From the NCBI GenBank assembly GCA_964486865.1, contig CAZAOZ010000003.1, positions 52,920 to 116,919 of the forward strand: a DNA stretch of 64,000 bases, given 5' to 3'. How positions within the stretch are numbered: the first letter of the stretch is position 1; each line of letters opens with the position of its first letter. Made by a program: the position numbers and the translations under genes. The stretch comes from Ga0077527 sp964486865. GTDB lineage: Bacteria > Pseudomonadota > Gammaproteobacteria > Burkholderiales > SG8-41. Shown here one piece after another: positions 51,489 through 59,733 of this stretch. The notes beneath the pieces were generated by a model that saw only the letters and a program-made list of their open reading frames with translations, had not been told where the DNA came from and ran no database searches.

Positions 51489-52226
51489 TTATTGAATGCC
51501 GGATCCGGTGTTCCGTTCGCGCGGCATGCCCGGCAGGACGGGTTCCAGCCGGTAACCGATGCCGTGAACCGACGCCAGTGCCCATTCGCCAGCGAACCCG
51601 GCCGCCAGTTTTTTCTTCAGGCGGTTGATATGCGTATCGATGGTGCGTGTATCCGCCGGTGTGCGTTGCCCCCAGATGGTTCTGAGCAGGAACTCGCGTG
51701 AAACCAGCCCATTGGGCTGCCGCAAAAACGTGACAGCCAGATCGAATTCCTTGCGGGTCAGGGGCACCAGTATGCCGGCCACAAATGCCCGGCGCGCGGG
51801 TACGTCAAGCCGGATTCCACCGCAAGCCAGAACCTCGTTCTGGCGTTGCCGCAGCGGCAGGCGACGGGCGACGGCCTCGATGCGTGCGAGAAATTCCATC
51901 TGGCGCACGGGTTTTACCAGGTAATCGTCGGCACCCAGCCTCAGGGCATACGCAATATCGTGCTCTTCATTTCTCCCGGTCTCGAAAACAACACCGATTT
52001 CCCAGCCGAGGTTGGTGCGCGCCCACTGCACGACCTTGTCGCCGCCGATATCGGGGAGTACCCAGTCCAGAACCAGAAAATCATAGGCGCCGGGCCGTGC
52101 CTGCTCGATGAAGGGGCGGCCCGCAACGAAATGCGCCACCTCATGTCCCGCGAGCTCCATCCATAGCCTGAGCGTATCGGCCAGAAGTAAATCGCTCTCG
52201 ATCAGGGCTACGCGAAGCTTATCCAT
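51489..52226 (-). CDS. OmpR-type response regulator
   Basis: A 245-residue regulator with receiver domain (LRVALIESDLLLADTLRL; phospho-acceptor in YDFLVLDWVLPDIGG at about Asp54) and a C-terminal winged helix (LTRKEFDLAVTFLRQPNGLV, RTIDTHINRLKKKL, VHGIGYRLEPV). The first acidic pocket reads ESD instead of DDD/EDD, a mild departure. It is divergent from the receiver-GGDEF-EAL gene and has no adjacent kinase on its strand. The kinases at 57760-61647 are possible partners by proximity only. Confidence 0.88.
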   Translation of the reverse strand: MDKLRVALIESDLLLADTLRLWMELAGHEVAHFVAGRPFIEQARPGAYDFLVLDWVLPDIGGDKVVQWARTNLGWEIGVVFETGRNEEHDIAYALRLGADDYLVKPVRQMEFLARIEAVARRLPLRQRQNEVLACGGIRLDVPARRAFVAGILVPLTRKEFDLAVTFLRQPNGLVSREFLLRTIWGQRTPADTRTIDTHINRLKKKLAAGFAGEWALASVHGIGYRLEPVLPGMPRERNTGSGIQ

Positions 52227-52302
52227 GCACTAGTTTCTATAATGTTTCAGTAATTTTACCATTTTGTAACATATATGGGCACTTGTGGTATCCGGAATAT
52301 CC

Positions 52303-52351
52303 GGGATATGCCGAAAACCTAAGCCTGAGTATCCATAAGGCGGCATATCCC
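52303..52351. promoter_or_regulatory. Inverted repeat in the divergent signalling promoter
   Basis: GGGATATGCCG (52303-52313) and CGGCATATCCC (52341-52351) are perfect 11-bp inverted copies separated by 27 bp. The right copy ends 3 bp before the ATG at 52355. The gap also contains GGAATATCC just upstream. It could be an operator for the adjacent OmpR-type regulator or a translational hairpin covering the ribosome-binding region. Confidence 0.5.
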
Positions 52352-52354
52352 ACA

Positions 52355-53020
52355 ATGAACTCCCCATATGGCACCCCCCTGCGGGAGGCTGATAGACCTT
52401 TGTTTTTGCAAGGGTCCTCCCCCGCGATAGCGCATGGCGAATCCGCATCACCCTGGAAAATCGCCATCATTGACGATGACGAGGCTGTGCATGCGGTTAC
52501 CAAGTTGGCACTGGGGGGGCTGACTTACAAGGGCAGATCGCTGCAGTTTTTCAACGGTTATTCGGGCGCAGAAGCCAGGGACCTGTTTGCCGAACACCCC
52601 GATATCGCCGTTACGTTGCTGGACGTCATGATGGAGACGGACCGGGCCGGACTCGATGTCGTCCGCCATGTCCGCGAGCAGCTCGGCAATCGCATGCTGC
52701 GCATCATCCTGCGCACCGGAGAGGCTGGCGACACGCCGGAAAACCGGATGATGATCGACTACGACATCAACGATTTCCGGGAAAAAGCCGATCTGACGGT
52801 ACAGAAACTGATCGCCAGCATAATCGGCGCCCTGCGGGCATATGACGATTTGCTCACCATCCAGGAACTCGCGTCTTCCAACGAGTATCTCGAAAACCAG
52901 GTCAGGAAGAGAACCAAGGATCTCCAGCAGACGAACGATTCCCTGCAAAAAGAGGCCGCGACGCGCTCCAGGGCGCTTGAGGCCCTGCATCGCAGCGAAA
53001 CGTTGCTGGCGGAAGCGTAG
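52355..53020 (+). CDS. Receiver-domain fragment of an amber-interrupted GGDEF-EAL protein (front part)
   Basis: Codes 221 residues: a receiver domain (WKIAIIDDDEAVHAVTKLAL; phospho-acceptor in VTLLDVMMETDRAGLDVV) followed by a coiled-coil (KRTKDLQQTNDSLQKEA) and the first residues of a PAS domain (HRSETLLAEA). It stops at a TAG (53018-53020). The next codons in the same frame continue RITGVGNYEWHV, which is the expected PAS continuation, so the stop most simply reflects a CAG to TAG change. The receiver is a paralogue of the one at 55131. ATG at 52355 is used although the frame opens at 52283. Confidence 0.75.
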   Translation: MNSPYGTPLREADRPLFLQGSSPAIAHGESASPWKIAIIDDDEAVHAVTKLALGGLTYKGRSLQFFNGYSGAEARDLFAEHPDIAVTLLDVMMETDRAGLDVVRHVREQLGNRMLRIILRTGEAGDTPENRMMIDYDINDFREKADLTVQKLIASIIGALRAYDDLLTIQELASSNEYLENQVRKRTKDLQQTNDSLQKEAATRSRALEALHRSETLLAEA

Positions 53021-53053
53021 CGGATTACCGGCGTCGGGAATTACGAATGGCAT

Positions 53054-55120
53054 GTGCAGAATGGAAAGATGCAGTGTTCGGAACAGATATGCCGGATGCT
53101 GGGTTATCGTCATGGCGAAGTGAGCATGACATATGCGCAACTGCTTGATACCTGTGCACCCGAAGACCGTGCCCTCGTCGAGGAAACCTTGCAACGGGCG
53201 GTCGAAACCCATAACCCATTCAATTTCGAGCACCGGATGCGTCGCCAGGATGGCCGCATCATCCATGTGCGCCATCAGGGCGAGTGCCGCTATGCCCATG
53301 ATGGTTTGCAGGACACGATCGTTGCCACAATGCAGGACATTAGCGCGCAGCGCGCAGCTGAAAATCAGATGCGCAAGCTTTCTACCGCCCTGGAACAGAC
53401 CGCGGATTCAGTCATCATCACGGATCTCAACGGAACGATCGAATACGTCAACCACGGTTTTACCGCCATCACCGGATATGCCTCTGAAGAGGTGGTCGGC
53501 AAGAAGGCTTCCCTGCTGAAATCCGATCAGCAGGATCCGGAACTCTGCCGGCGGCTGTGGGCCACCATTACGGCAGGTCGTGTTTTCCGTGATGTGATGG
53601 TGAACCGCCGCAAAGATGGCAGCCTGTTCCACGAAGAAAAAACCATCACGCCACAAAGCGATGCGGTCGGAAACATCACGCATTTCGTCGCAACCGGCAA
53701 AGACATAACCGAGCGCGTCGCCAACCATGAGCAAATACAGTATCTGGCACATCACGATCTGCTGACGGGCCTGCCCAACCGAAGGCTGCTGCTCGATCGT
53801 ATTGAGCAGACCATCGCCCGGGCCAAGTGGAACCACCGCCATGTGGGCGTGCTGTTCCTCGACATGGACCGGTTCAAGGTGATCAACGACAGTCTGGGGC
53901 ATGACGCCGGCGACCAAGTGTTGAAAATCATGGCGCAGCGTCTGCGTGCCTGTATACGGGATGGCGACACCGTGGCGCGGCTCGGGGGTGACGAATTCGC
54001 CATCATCCTGAACGACGTGGCCAGCGAGGACGACATTCACAACGTCGCAAAAAAACTGCTGGCCGAAATAGGGCTGCCTTTTCAGGTGCGCGGCAGGGAA
54101 CTCTTCGTTACCACCAGTATTGGCGTCAGCCGGTTCCCGGAGGACGGCAGCGACGGACAGGCTTTGCTGAAGAAAGCCGACGTGGCCATGTACAACGCCA
54201 AGTCGAAAGGTAAAAACAACTACCAGCTGTACACGGCAAATGATGAGACGCTGGTCATGGAACGGCTGGGGCTCGAATCCGATCTGCATCGGGCGCTGCA
54301 GAAGCAGGAATTTTTTCTGGTATATCAGCCTCAGTTCGATACAAAAACAAGGGCGCTTCGCGGCATTGAGGCGCTGCTGCGCTGGAAGCATCCGCAGCGC
54401 GGCATCGTGCTGCCGCTGGAATTCATCCCGCTGCTCGAGGAAACCGGAAAAATCATCCAGGTCGGTGCATGGGTTCTGGGCGAGGCGTGCCGGGAAGCGA
54501 AAAGGCTGCAATCCGTGACGGGTTCTCCCATCCGGGTGGCGGTCAACATTTCGATACACCAGTTCCGGCAGCCCGATTTTGCGGAGATCGTTGCGGCGGC
54601 GCTGCGCGATGCGGATCTGGAACCCTCGCTGCTGGAACTCGAGATCACGGAAGGCGTTCTCATCGAGGACATTACGGAAGCATCGAGAATCCTCCGGATC
54701 CTTGGTGCAATGGGAGTTCGTCTGTCCATCGACGATTTCGGAACCGGGTATTCATCGCTGCACTATCTCCGGCGTCTGCCCATCAACGCGATGAAAATAG
54801 ACAAATCCTTCGTGAAGGATATCGCGACAGATCCGGATGACGCCGCCATCGTGACGGCCATCTGTACGCTGGCTCATGCCATGGGCATTCGAGTCATCGC
54901 CGAAGGCGTCGAGACACCGGGGCAGCGGGAATTTCTGGAAAAGATCGACTGCGATGCCATGCAGGGCTACCTGTACAGCCCGCCCCTGTCGTCCGCAGAA
55001 ATAGAACGCCTGGCCCTTCGCCATGAAGCCGCAACAGAACCGAAACCGCTGAAGCAAGGCCCCAAACGCAAATGGCGCTCCTCACAGCAACGGCGATCGT
55101 CAGATCGCGCATCCAGGTAG
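53054..55120 (+). CDS. PAS-PAS-GGDEF-EAL protein (back part of the interrupted gene)
   Basis: Same frame as the preceding fragment; the first usable start is a GTG at 53054 inside the first PAS domain, giving 688 residues. It has the rest of PAS 1, a full PAS 2 (LEQTADSVIITDLNGTIEYVN split), then diguanylate cyclase RLGGDEFAIIL with an RDGD inhibitory I-site five residues before it. An EAL phosphodiesterase follows, with its key motifs (GIEALLRW, LELEITEGV, IDDFGTGYSSL, VIAEGVET). Both catalytic domains look intact, so a product from the internal start could still be active, cut off from the receiver. Confidence 0.8.
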   Translation: MQNGKMQCSEQICRMLGYRHGEVSMTYAQLLDTCAPEDRALVEETLQRAVETHNPFNFEHRMRRQDGRIIHVRHQGECRYAHDGLQDTIVATMQDISAQRAAENQMRKLSTALEQTADSVIITDLNGTIEYVNHGFTAITGYASEEVVGKKASLLKSDQQDPELCRRLWATITAGRVFRDVMVNRRKDGSLFHEEKTITPQSDAVGNITHFVATGKDITERVANHEQIQYLAHHDLLTGLPNRRLLLDRIEQTIARAKWNHRHVGVLFLDMDRFKVINDSLGHDAGDQVLKIMAQRLRACIRDGDTVARLGGDEFAIILNDVASEDDIHNVAKKLLAEIGLPFQVRGRELFVTTSIGVSRFPEDGSDGQALLKKADVAMYNAKSKGKNNYQLYTANDETLVMERLGLESDLHRALQKQEFFLVYQPQFDTKTRALRGIEALLRWKHPQRGIVLPLEFIPLLEETGKIIQVGAWVLGEACREAKRLQSVTGSPIRVAVNISIHQFRQPDFAEIVAAALRDADLEPSLLELEITEGVLIEDITEASRILRILGAMGVRLSIDDFGTGYSSLHYLRRLPINAMKIDKSFVKDIATDPDDAAIVTAICTLAHAMGIRVIAEGVETPGQREFLEKIDCDAMQGYLYSPPLSSAEIERLALRHEAATEPKPLKQGPKRKWRSSQQRRSSDRASR

Positions 55121-55130
55121 AGGGTAATAC

Positions 55131-56687
55131 ATGAATGTCATGACCGAAGTTCGTGAAGAAACCGATTTCCTGAGGGAAGACGATGTTGTGGTATCAGCCG
55201 GTCAGGTAAAACCGTGGAAAGTACTGGTGGTTGACGACGAGCCTGCCGTGCATGATGTAACCCGCCTGGCGATTGGGGAGGTGAATTTTGACGGTCGCCC
55301 CGTGGAATTCCTGCATGCCTATTCCGCAGTCGAAGGCAGGGATTTGATTGCCCGGCACCCGGACATTGCCCTCGGATTTATCGATGTGGTCATGGAGACG
55401 GAACACGCCGGACTGGATCTGATTTATTACATCAGGGAGCAGCTCGGCAATCACATGATCCGCCTGATCCTGCGCACGGGACAGCCCGGTCGGGCACCGG
55501 AAATCCTTGTTTTGCGGCGCTATGAAATCAATGATTACAAGGAAAAAACGGAACTTACGGCACAGAGGCTGTATACGACGGTTCTTACCGGCTTGCGCAG
55601 CTATCGCGACCTTGCGGCGCTGGAAGCGAATCGGCAGGGCCTGAAAAGGGTCATTGATGCGTCAGCGCAGGTTTTCCGGATTTCCGGGCTGACGGCGCTT
55701 CTCGATGGCGTGCTGGCGCAGCTTGTTGCCGTTCTGCACCTGGACGAGAGCTCTGTGGTAATCAGCCGGGATGCGGTTGCCGTGGAAAACCGGAACGAGC
55801 GGCTTTCTGTTGTCGCGGCAACCGGAAAGTTTGCGCAGCTCAAGGGCGCTGATCCGCAGGAATGCTTGCCCGCGCATATCACCGCACTGGTACGCGAATC
55901 GCTGCAGACGGGAAAAACCATCGTTCAGGGAAACGAATATGCGGGATATTTCAGTCCCCGTCCCGGGCACGAGGATGTCATCTACGTGAGCGGTACGCAG
56001 CCCCTGACCGCAGACGACAGTGATCTGATCGAGCTTTTCCTTCACAACGCCGCCATCGCTTACGAGAACGGTTTGTTGCGCGAGGAAGTCGAGGGTACGC
56101 AGCGCGATATCGTCTACATGCTGGGCGAGGCAATCGAGACGCGATCACGCGAAACGGGGCAGCATGTGCGTCGCGTGTCCGAATACTGCGCTCTGGTCGG
56201 GCGCGGCCTGGGCCTGCCGGAGCACGAAGTGGAGGTCATTCGTCTCGCTGCGCCGCTGCACGACTTCGGGAAGATCGGCATTCCCGATGCCGTGCTGCAC
56301 AAACAGGGAAAGCTTGATGATGCGGAATGGGCGGTGATGAAAACCCATCCCGCGCTCGGCGAAGAAATGCTCGGCCGTTCCGGACGGGAAGTGCTGCGTG
56401 CCGCTTCCATCATTGCGGGTTATCACCACGAACGCTGGGACGGCAAAGGCTATCCCCGCGGCCTTGCGGGCGAGGATATACCTCTCTACGGGCGCATCGG
56501 CGCGGTGGCCGATGTGTTCGACGCGCTGGGTACCCGGCGTTGCTACAAGGACGCCTGGTCGTCGGAGCACATCCGGGACTATCTGATTGAGCAGCGCGGC
56601 ACGCAGCTTGATCCCGCCATCGTTGACTGGGTAGTCGGCAACTGGGGGCAGATGCTCGCGATCAGAGAGTCATACCCCGATGAATGA
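55131..56687 (+). CDS. Receiver-DUF3369-HD-GYP c-di-GMP phosphodiesterase
   Basis: The 518-residue protein has an N-terminal receiver (WKVLVVDDEPAVHDVTRLAI; acceptor in GFIDVVMETEHAGLDL), a middle GAF-like DUF3369 region and a C-terminal HD-GYP domain. The latter has HDFGKIGIPD, HHERWDGKGYPRGLAGEDIP and the following IGAVADVFDAL, which carry the metal ligands and the GYP motif. HD-GYP proteins hydrolyse c-di-GMP. It begins 11 bp after the GGDEF-EAL gene, so the two are probably cotranscribed and may act in opposition. The receiver is closely similar to that at 52355. Confidence 0.9.
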   Translation: MNVMTEVREETDFLREDDVVVSAGQVKPWKVLVVDDEPAVHDVTRLAIGEVNFDGRPVEFLHAYSAVEGRDLIARHPDIALGFIDVVMETEHAGLDLIYYIREQLGNHMIRLILRTGQPGRAPEILVLRRYEINDYKEKTELTAQRLYTTVLTGLRSYRDLAALEANRQGLKRVIDASAQVFRISGLTALLDGVLAQLVAVLHLDESSVVISRDAVAVENRNERLSVVAATGKFAQLKGADPQECLPAHITALVRESLQTGKTIVQGNEYAGYFSPRPGHEDVIYVSGTQPLTADDSDLIELFLHNAAIAYENGLLREEVEGTQRDIVYMLGEAIETRSRETGQHVRRVSEYCALVGRGLGLPEHEVEVIRLAAPLHDFGKIGIPDAVLHKQGKLDDAEWAVMKTHPALGEEMLGRSGREVLRAASIIAGYHHERWDGKGYPRGLAGEDIPLYGRIGAVADVFDALGTRRCYKDAWSSEHIRDYLIEQRGTQLDPAIVDWVVGNWGQMLAIRESYPDE

Positions 56688-56765
56688 GACTGCCTTTTAC
56701 GGAAACGAACGATCATGATCGGCACTCCCAAAAGGGCCATTCGCGCCTTGATTATTGATGATTTC

Positions 56766-56800
56766 CAAAAACATGACAGCCTCGCCAGAGGCATGTTTTT
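56766..56800 (+). terminator. Terminator-like hairpin after the HD-GYP gene
   Basis: AAAAACAT-gaca-GCCTC (56767-56782) pairs with GAGGC-ATGTTTTT (56787-56799): a GC-rich top stem with loop gcca, a 4-base bulge, and an A-tract/T-tract base, ending in a T5 run. This is a good intrinsic terminator and separates the HD-GYP gene from the binding-protein/kinase operon. Confidence 0.65.
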
Positions 56801-56845
56801 GTCATTATTTACGCAACTTTCAATAATGCGCGACGTAAAAAGAAC

Positions 56846-57763
56846 ATGAAAATCATGAACACATGCCGCATCAACATGCATGCATTGCCATGTCGGTTGA
56901 GGATTCATTTGCGCCTTCTCATTGTTTCTCTGCTGATGCCCGCGTCGATTGCGGGCTGTGATTCTTCCGCCCCTGCCGAATCCTGGCGGCATTTGCGTGT
57001 ATCCGCCATCCCTGATCAGGATTGGGAAAAAGTGTCCGCACAGCATTTGCCCTTGGTAAATACTGTTTGCAATGCCGTAAAAGTTTCCTGCTCATGGGTT
57101 CCTGTGTCCGGTTACGGTGAACTGGTGGAGCGCATCGGCCGCGGAGAAATCGACCTGGCGTACATGGGGGGCGTAACTTTTGTACAAGCAGTAAATCGCC
57201 ATGACGTGGTGCCTATAGCCATGCGCGACATCGATAACGACTTTACGACCGCGGTTGTGGTTAGGCATGAAGATCCGGCGCACAGTTTGCAGGATCTGAA
57301 AGGTCGGTCATTTGCGTTTGGCGCACGGCTTTCCACCTCAGGCCATGTGATGCCCCGTTATTTCATGGGGGAGGTCGGAGTCATTCCCGAACGTGACTTT
57401 GCGAAAGTTGTTTATTCGGGAAGCCACAGCAATACCCTGGCGTTGGTCAAGTCTGGCGAATTGGCCGCTGGTGCAGTAAATTCAACAATAGCTTACAAAG
57501 CAATCACGGAAAAAAATATGAATGGCGGTGACCTGCGCATTATCTGGCGTACGCCACCGTATCCCGATTATGTGTGGGGCGCACGCAAGGCGTTGCCTGC
57601 AGCACTGCTGGAACAGCTGCGTGAAGCTTTTCTCGATTTGAATCAAAATGATCCAAAGTACCAAATAGCGTTGGAGCGGCAGTCCGCTGCTGGTTATATC
57701 CCGACATTTTCAGACGAATTTGCAGCGATTAAAGCAGCGCTACGGCAGCAAGGTGATTTGTGA
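56846..57763 (+). CDS. PhnD-like periplasmic phosphate/phosphonate-type binding protein (probable lipoprotein)
   Basis: A 305-residue binding protein of the PhnD/SsuA2-like type. The N-terminus has a hydrophobic stretch ending LMPASIAGC, a plausible lipobox with the cysteine at about residue 38. Next come VSGYGELVERIGRGEIDLAY (split), GRSFAFGARLSTSGHVMPRY, and SHSNTLALVKSGELAAGAVN, the usual ligand-binding pattern. No ABC permease or ATPase accompanies it. Instead its stop overlaps the start of a histidine kinase by 4 bp, so it most likely presents a ligand to that kinase. Confidence 0.8.
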   Translation: MKIMNTCRINMHALPCRLRIHLRLLIVSLLMPASIAGCDSSAPAESWRHLRVSAIPDQDWEKVSAQHLPLVNTVCNAVKVSCSWVPVSGYGELVERIGRGEIDLAYMGGVTFVQAVNRHDVVPIAMRDIDNDFTTAVVVRHEDPAHSLQDLKGRSFAFGARLSTSGHVMPRYFMGEVGVIPERDFAKVVYSGSHSNTLALVKSGELAAGAVNSTIAYKAITEKNMNGGDLRIIWRTPPYPDYVWGARKALPAALLEQLREAFLDLNQNDPKYQIALERQSAAGYIPTFSDEFAAIKAALRQQGDL

Positions 57764-59724
57764 TGGGTAATATTCACAAAAACCCCGCATCTCCCGGCAT
57801 TTTGCAGGGACTGCGCCGTCTGCTCGCCGCAATTGCTTCAGGTCTGGTGCTCTTGACAGCCATTTACATGGTTTACATCCATTTAAACGACCGTGACGGA
57901 AAAAGATTACTTACATTCCACGATCAGGCAATCAGGATATGCAACGAAATCAATGCCGCTTATCACAAAAGTCATGTTGTGCGCGGCTCAAAAAAAGATA
58001 TCTCAGGTTTAGTAACAGATGAGATCCTGTTCGTAAATTCCGTGACTGTAGAGTATGAGACGATTCTGCACCACATGGAACGCCTGAGAGGGCTCCATGA
58101 TGACTTTAGCGACGAGAAGCTCTCCCGCATGAATCAGCGTATCGAGAGTGCCATAAAGGAGTTACGTGATTTCCGACAACGATTCAAGGGCAATGACGTC
58201 GGGTTTTCGTACGCATTCGCGGTGAGCAATCTCTATACTCCAATCGTCACGGAACAGGCGCTACGAATTCATTTGGATGACGCCAAAAAGCTGGGCCAGC
58301 GCATGGCTAATCGCAGCCGGGTTTTTTTATTTTGGTTTGTCTCCCTCATAACTTTGACTGCAGGAGGCCTGTTTTGGTATGGGAGACATGTATTTGAAAC
58401 GATGAGAGGCATCTTAAAAAAAGAAAAAGACGTCATTGGGGAATCTGTTCTTAGGGGGGCGCAACTTAACGAAGCGCAGCAGCTTGCCAAAGTGGGCAGC
58501 TGGGAACTTGATCTTGTGAGCCGTAATCTGCACTGGTCGGACGAGATCTTTCGCATTTTTGAAATAGACAAGTCACGCTTTGCGGCGTCGTATGAGGCCT
58601 TTCTCAACGCGATCCATCCCGATGACCGGGATCTGGTGAACGGGGCCTACACTGAATCAGTGGCGAATAATGCGACTTACATCATCCAGCATCGGCTGCA
58701 GATGGATGATGGCCGCATCAAATGGGTGGAGGAGCGCGGGCAGACGTTTTATGACGCAGACGGCAAGCCGCTGCGCTCGGTCGGCACGGTGCAGGACATC
58801 ACCACGCTGCACGAGGCCGAGCAGGCGTTGCAGGCGCTCAATGCCGATCTGGAAGTGCGGGTACAGGAGCGCACGGTGGATCTGATCCGCGTCAATGCGA
58901 AGCTGCAACGATCGCTGGACGACCTGCAGCGTGCGCAGGTGCACCTGGTGCAGTCGGAGAAGATGGCGGCGCTGGGCGGTCTGGTGGCAGGCGTGGCGCA
59001 CGAGATCAACACGCCGGTGGGCGTTGGGGTGACGGCGGCCTCGCATCTGCAGATGATGGTGCGCGACGCCGGCGAGCGCTACCGTACCGGGCAGCTGACC
59101 CGTGGCGAGATGGAAGAGTTTCTCAAGAACGCCGACACGGCAACCCAGATGGTGCTGTCCAACCTCGGACGCGCAGCGGACCTGGTCCGCAGCTTCAAGC
59201 AGGTGGCGGTGGATCAGTCGAGCAATACGCGGCGGCAGTTCAGGCTCAAGGGCTATCTGGAAGAGGTGTTGACCAGCCTGGGTCCGACGTTGAAGAGAAC
59301 CCGCCATGCAGTGAACATCGAGTGTGCGGACGAGCTGAGTCTGTACAGCCATCCGGGGGCGTATTCGCAGATCATCACCAACCTGGTGATGAACTCGGTG
59401 ATCCACGGCTTTGAGGGGATCGAAGCGGGTCATATCACCATCGCGGTAAGTGAGCAGCCCGAGGGCCTGCTGCTGCGCTACAGCGACGACGGCAAGGGGA
59501 TTGCGCCGGAGCACCTGAAGAAGATCTTCGATCCGTTTTTCACCACCCGGCGCGGGCAGGGCGGCTCGGGCCTGGGCCTGCACGTGGTCTACAACCTGGT
59601 GACGCAGACGCTCGGCGGCGCCATCACCTGCGAGAGCGCGCCCGGACAGGGTGTCCGCTTCGAAATCAAGACTCCAATCAAACAGATGGAGCTGGAAGTA
59701 TCCGCTGCATCCAGAACACTATAG
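57760..59724 (+). CDS. Membrane PAS-containing histidine kinase A
   Basis: The 654-residue kinase has a membrane segment at about residues 24-44 (LLAAIASGLVLLTAIYMVYI), a ~140-residue periplasmic helical region, and a second membrane segment at about 189-208 (FLFWFVSLITLTAGGLFWYG). Cytoplasmic parts are a PAS domain (VGSWELDLVSRNLHWSDEIF), a coiled coil and the kinase core. The core has H-box GGLVAGVAHEINTPVG, N-box NLVMNSVIHGF, DDGKGIAPEHLKK and GGSGLGLHVVYNL. It is coupled to the binding protein upstream. DNA 58887-59642 is identical to part of kinase B. The first half is AT-richer than the core. Confidence 0.9.
   Translation: MMGNIHKNPASPGILQGLRRLLAAIASGLVLLTAIYMVYIHLNDRDGKRLLTFHDQAIRICNEINAAYHKSHVVRGSKKDISGLVTDEILFVNSVTVEYETILHHMERLRGLHDDFSDEKLSRMNQRIESAIKELRDFRQRFKGNDVGFSYAFAVSNLYTPIVTEQALRIHLDDAKKLGQRMANRSRVFLFWFVSLITLTAGGLFWYGRHVFETMRGILKKEKDVIGESVLRGAQLNEAQQLAKVGSWELDLVSRNLHWSDEIFRIFEIDKSRFAASYEAFLNAIHPDDRDLVNGAYTESVANNATYIIQHRLQMDDGRIKWVEERGQTFYDADGKPLRSVGTVQDITTLHEAEQALQALNADLEVRVQERTVDLIRVNAKLQRSLDDLQRAQVHLVQSEKMAALGGLVAGVAHEINTPVGVGVTAASHLQMMVRDAGERYRTGQLTRGEMEEFLKNADTATQMVLSNLGRAADLVRSFKQVAVDQSSNTRRQFRLKGYLEEVLTSLGPTLKRTRHAVNIECADELSLYSHPGAYSQIITNLVMNSVIHGFEGIEAGHITIAVSEQPEGLLLRYSDDGKGIAPEHLKKIFDPFFTTRRGQGGSGLGLHVVYNLVTQTLGGAITCESAPGQGVRFEIKTPIKQMELEVSAASRTL
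58887..59642 (+). repeat. 756-bp direct repeat, copy 1 (kinase core)
   Basis: By eye, base-for-base identical to 60798-61553, offset 1911 bp. Upstream, the coiled-coil coding DNA is only loosely similar (for example GTGCGGGTACAGGAGCGC against GTACGCGTACAAAACCGT). Downstream, mismatches begin at once. The sharp edges point to recent copying of this block. Confidence 0.93.
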
Positions 59725-59733
59725 GGCGGCTCA

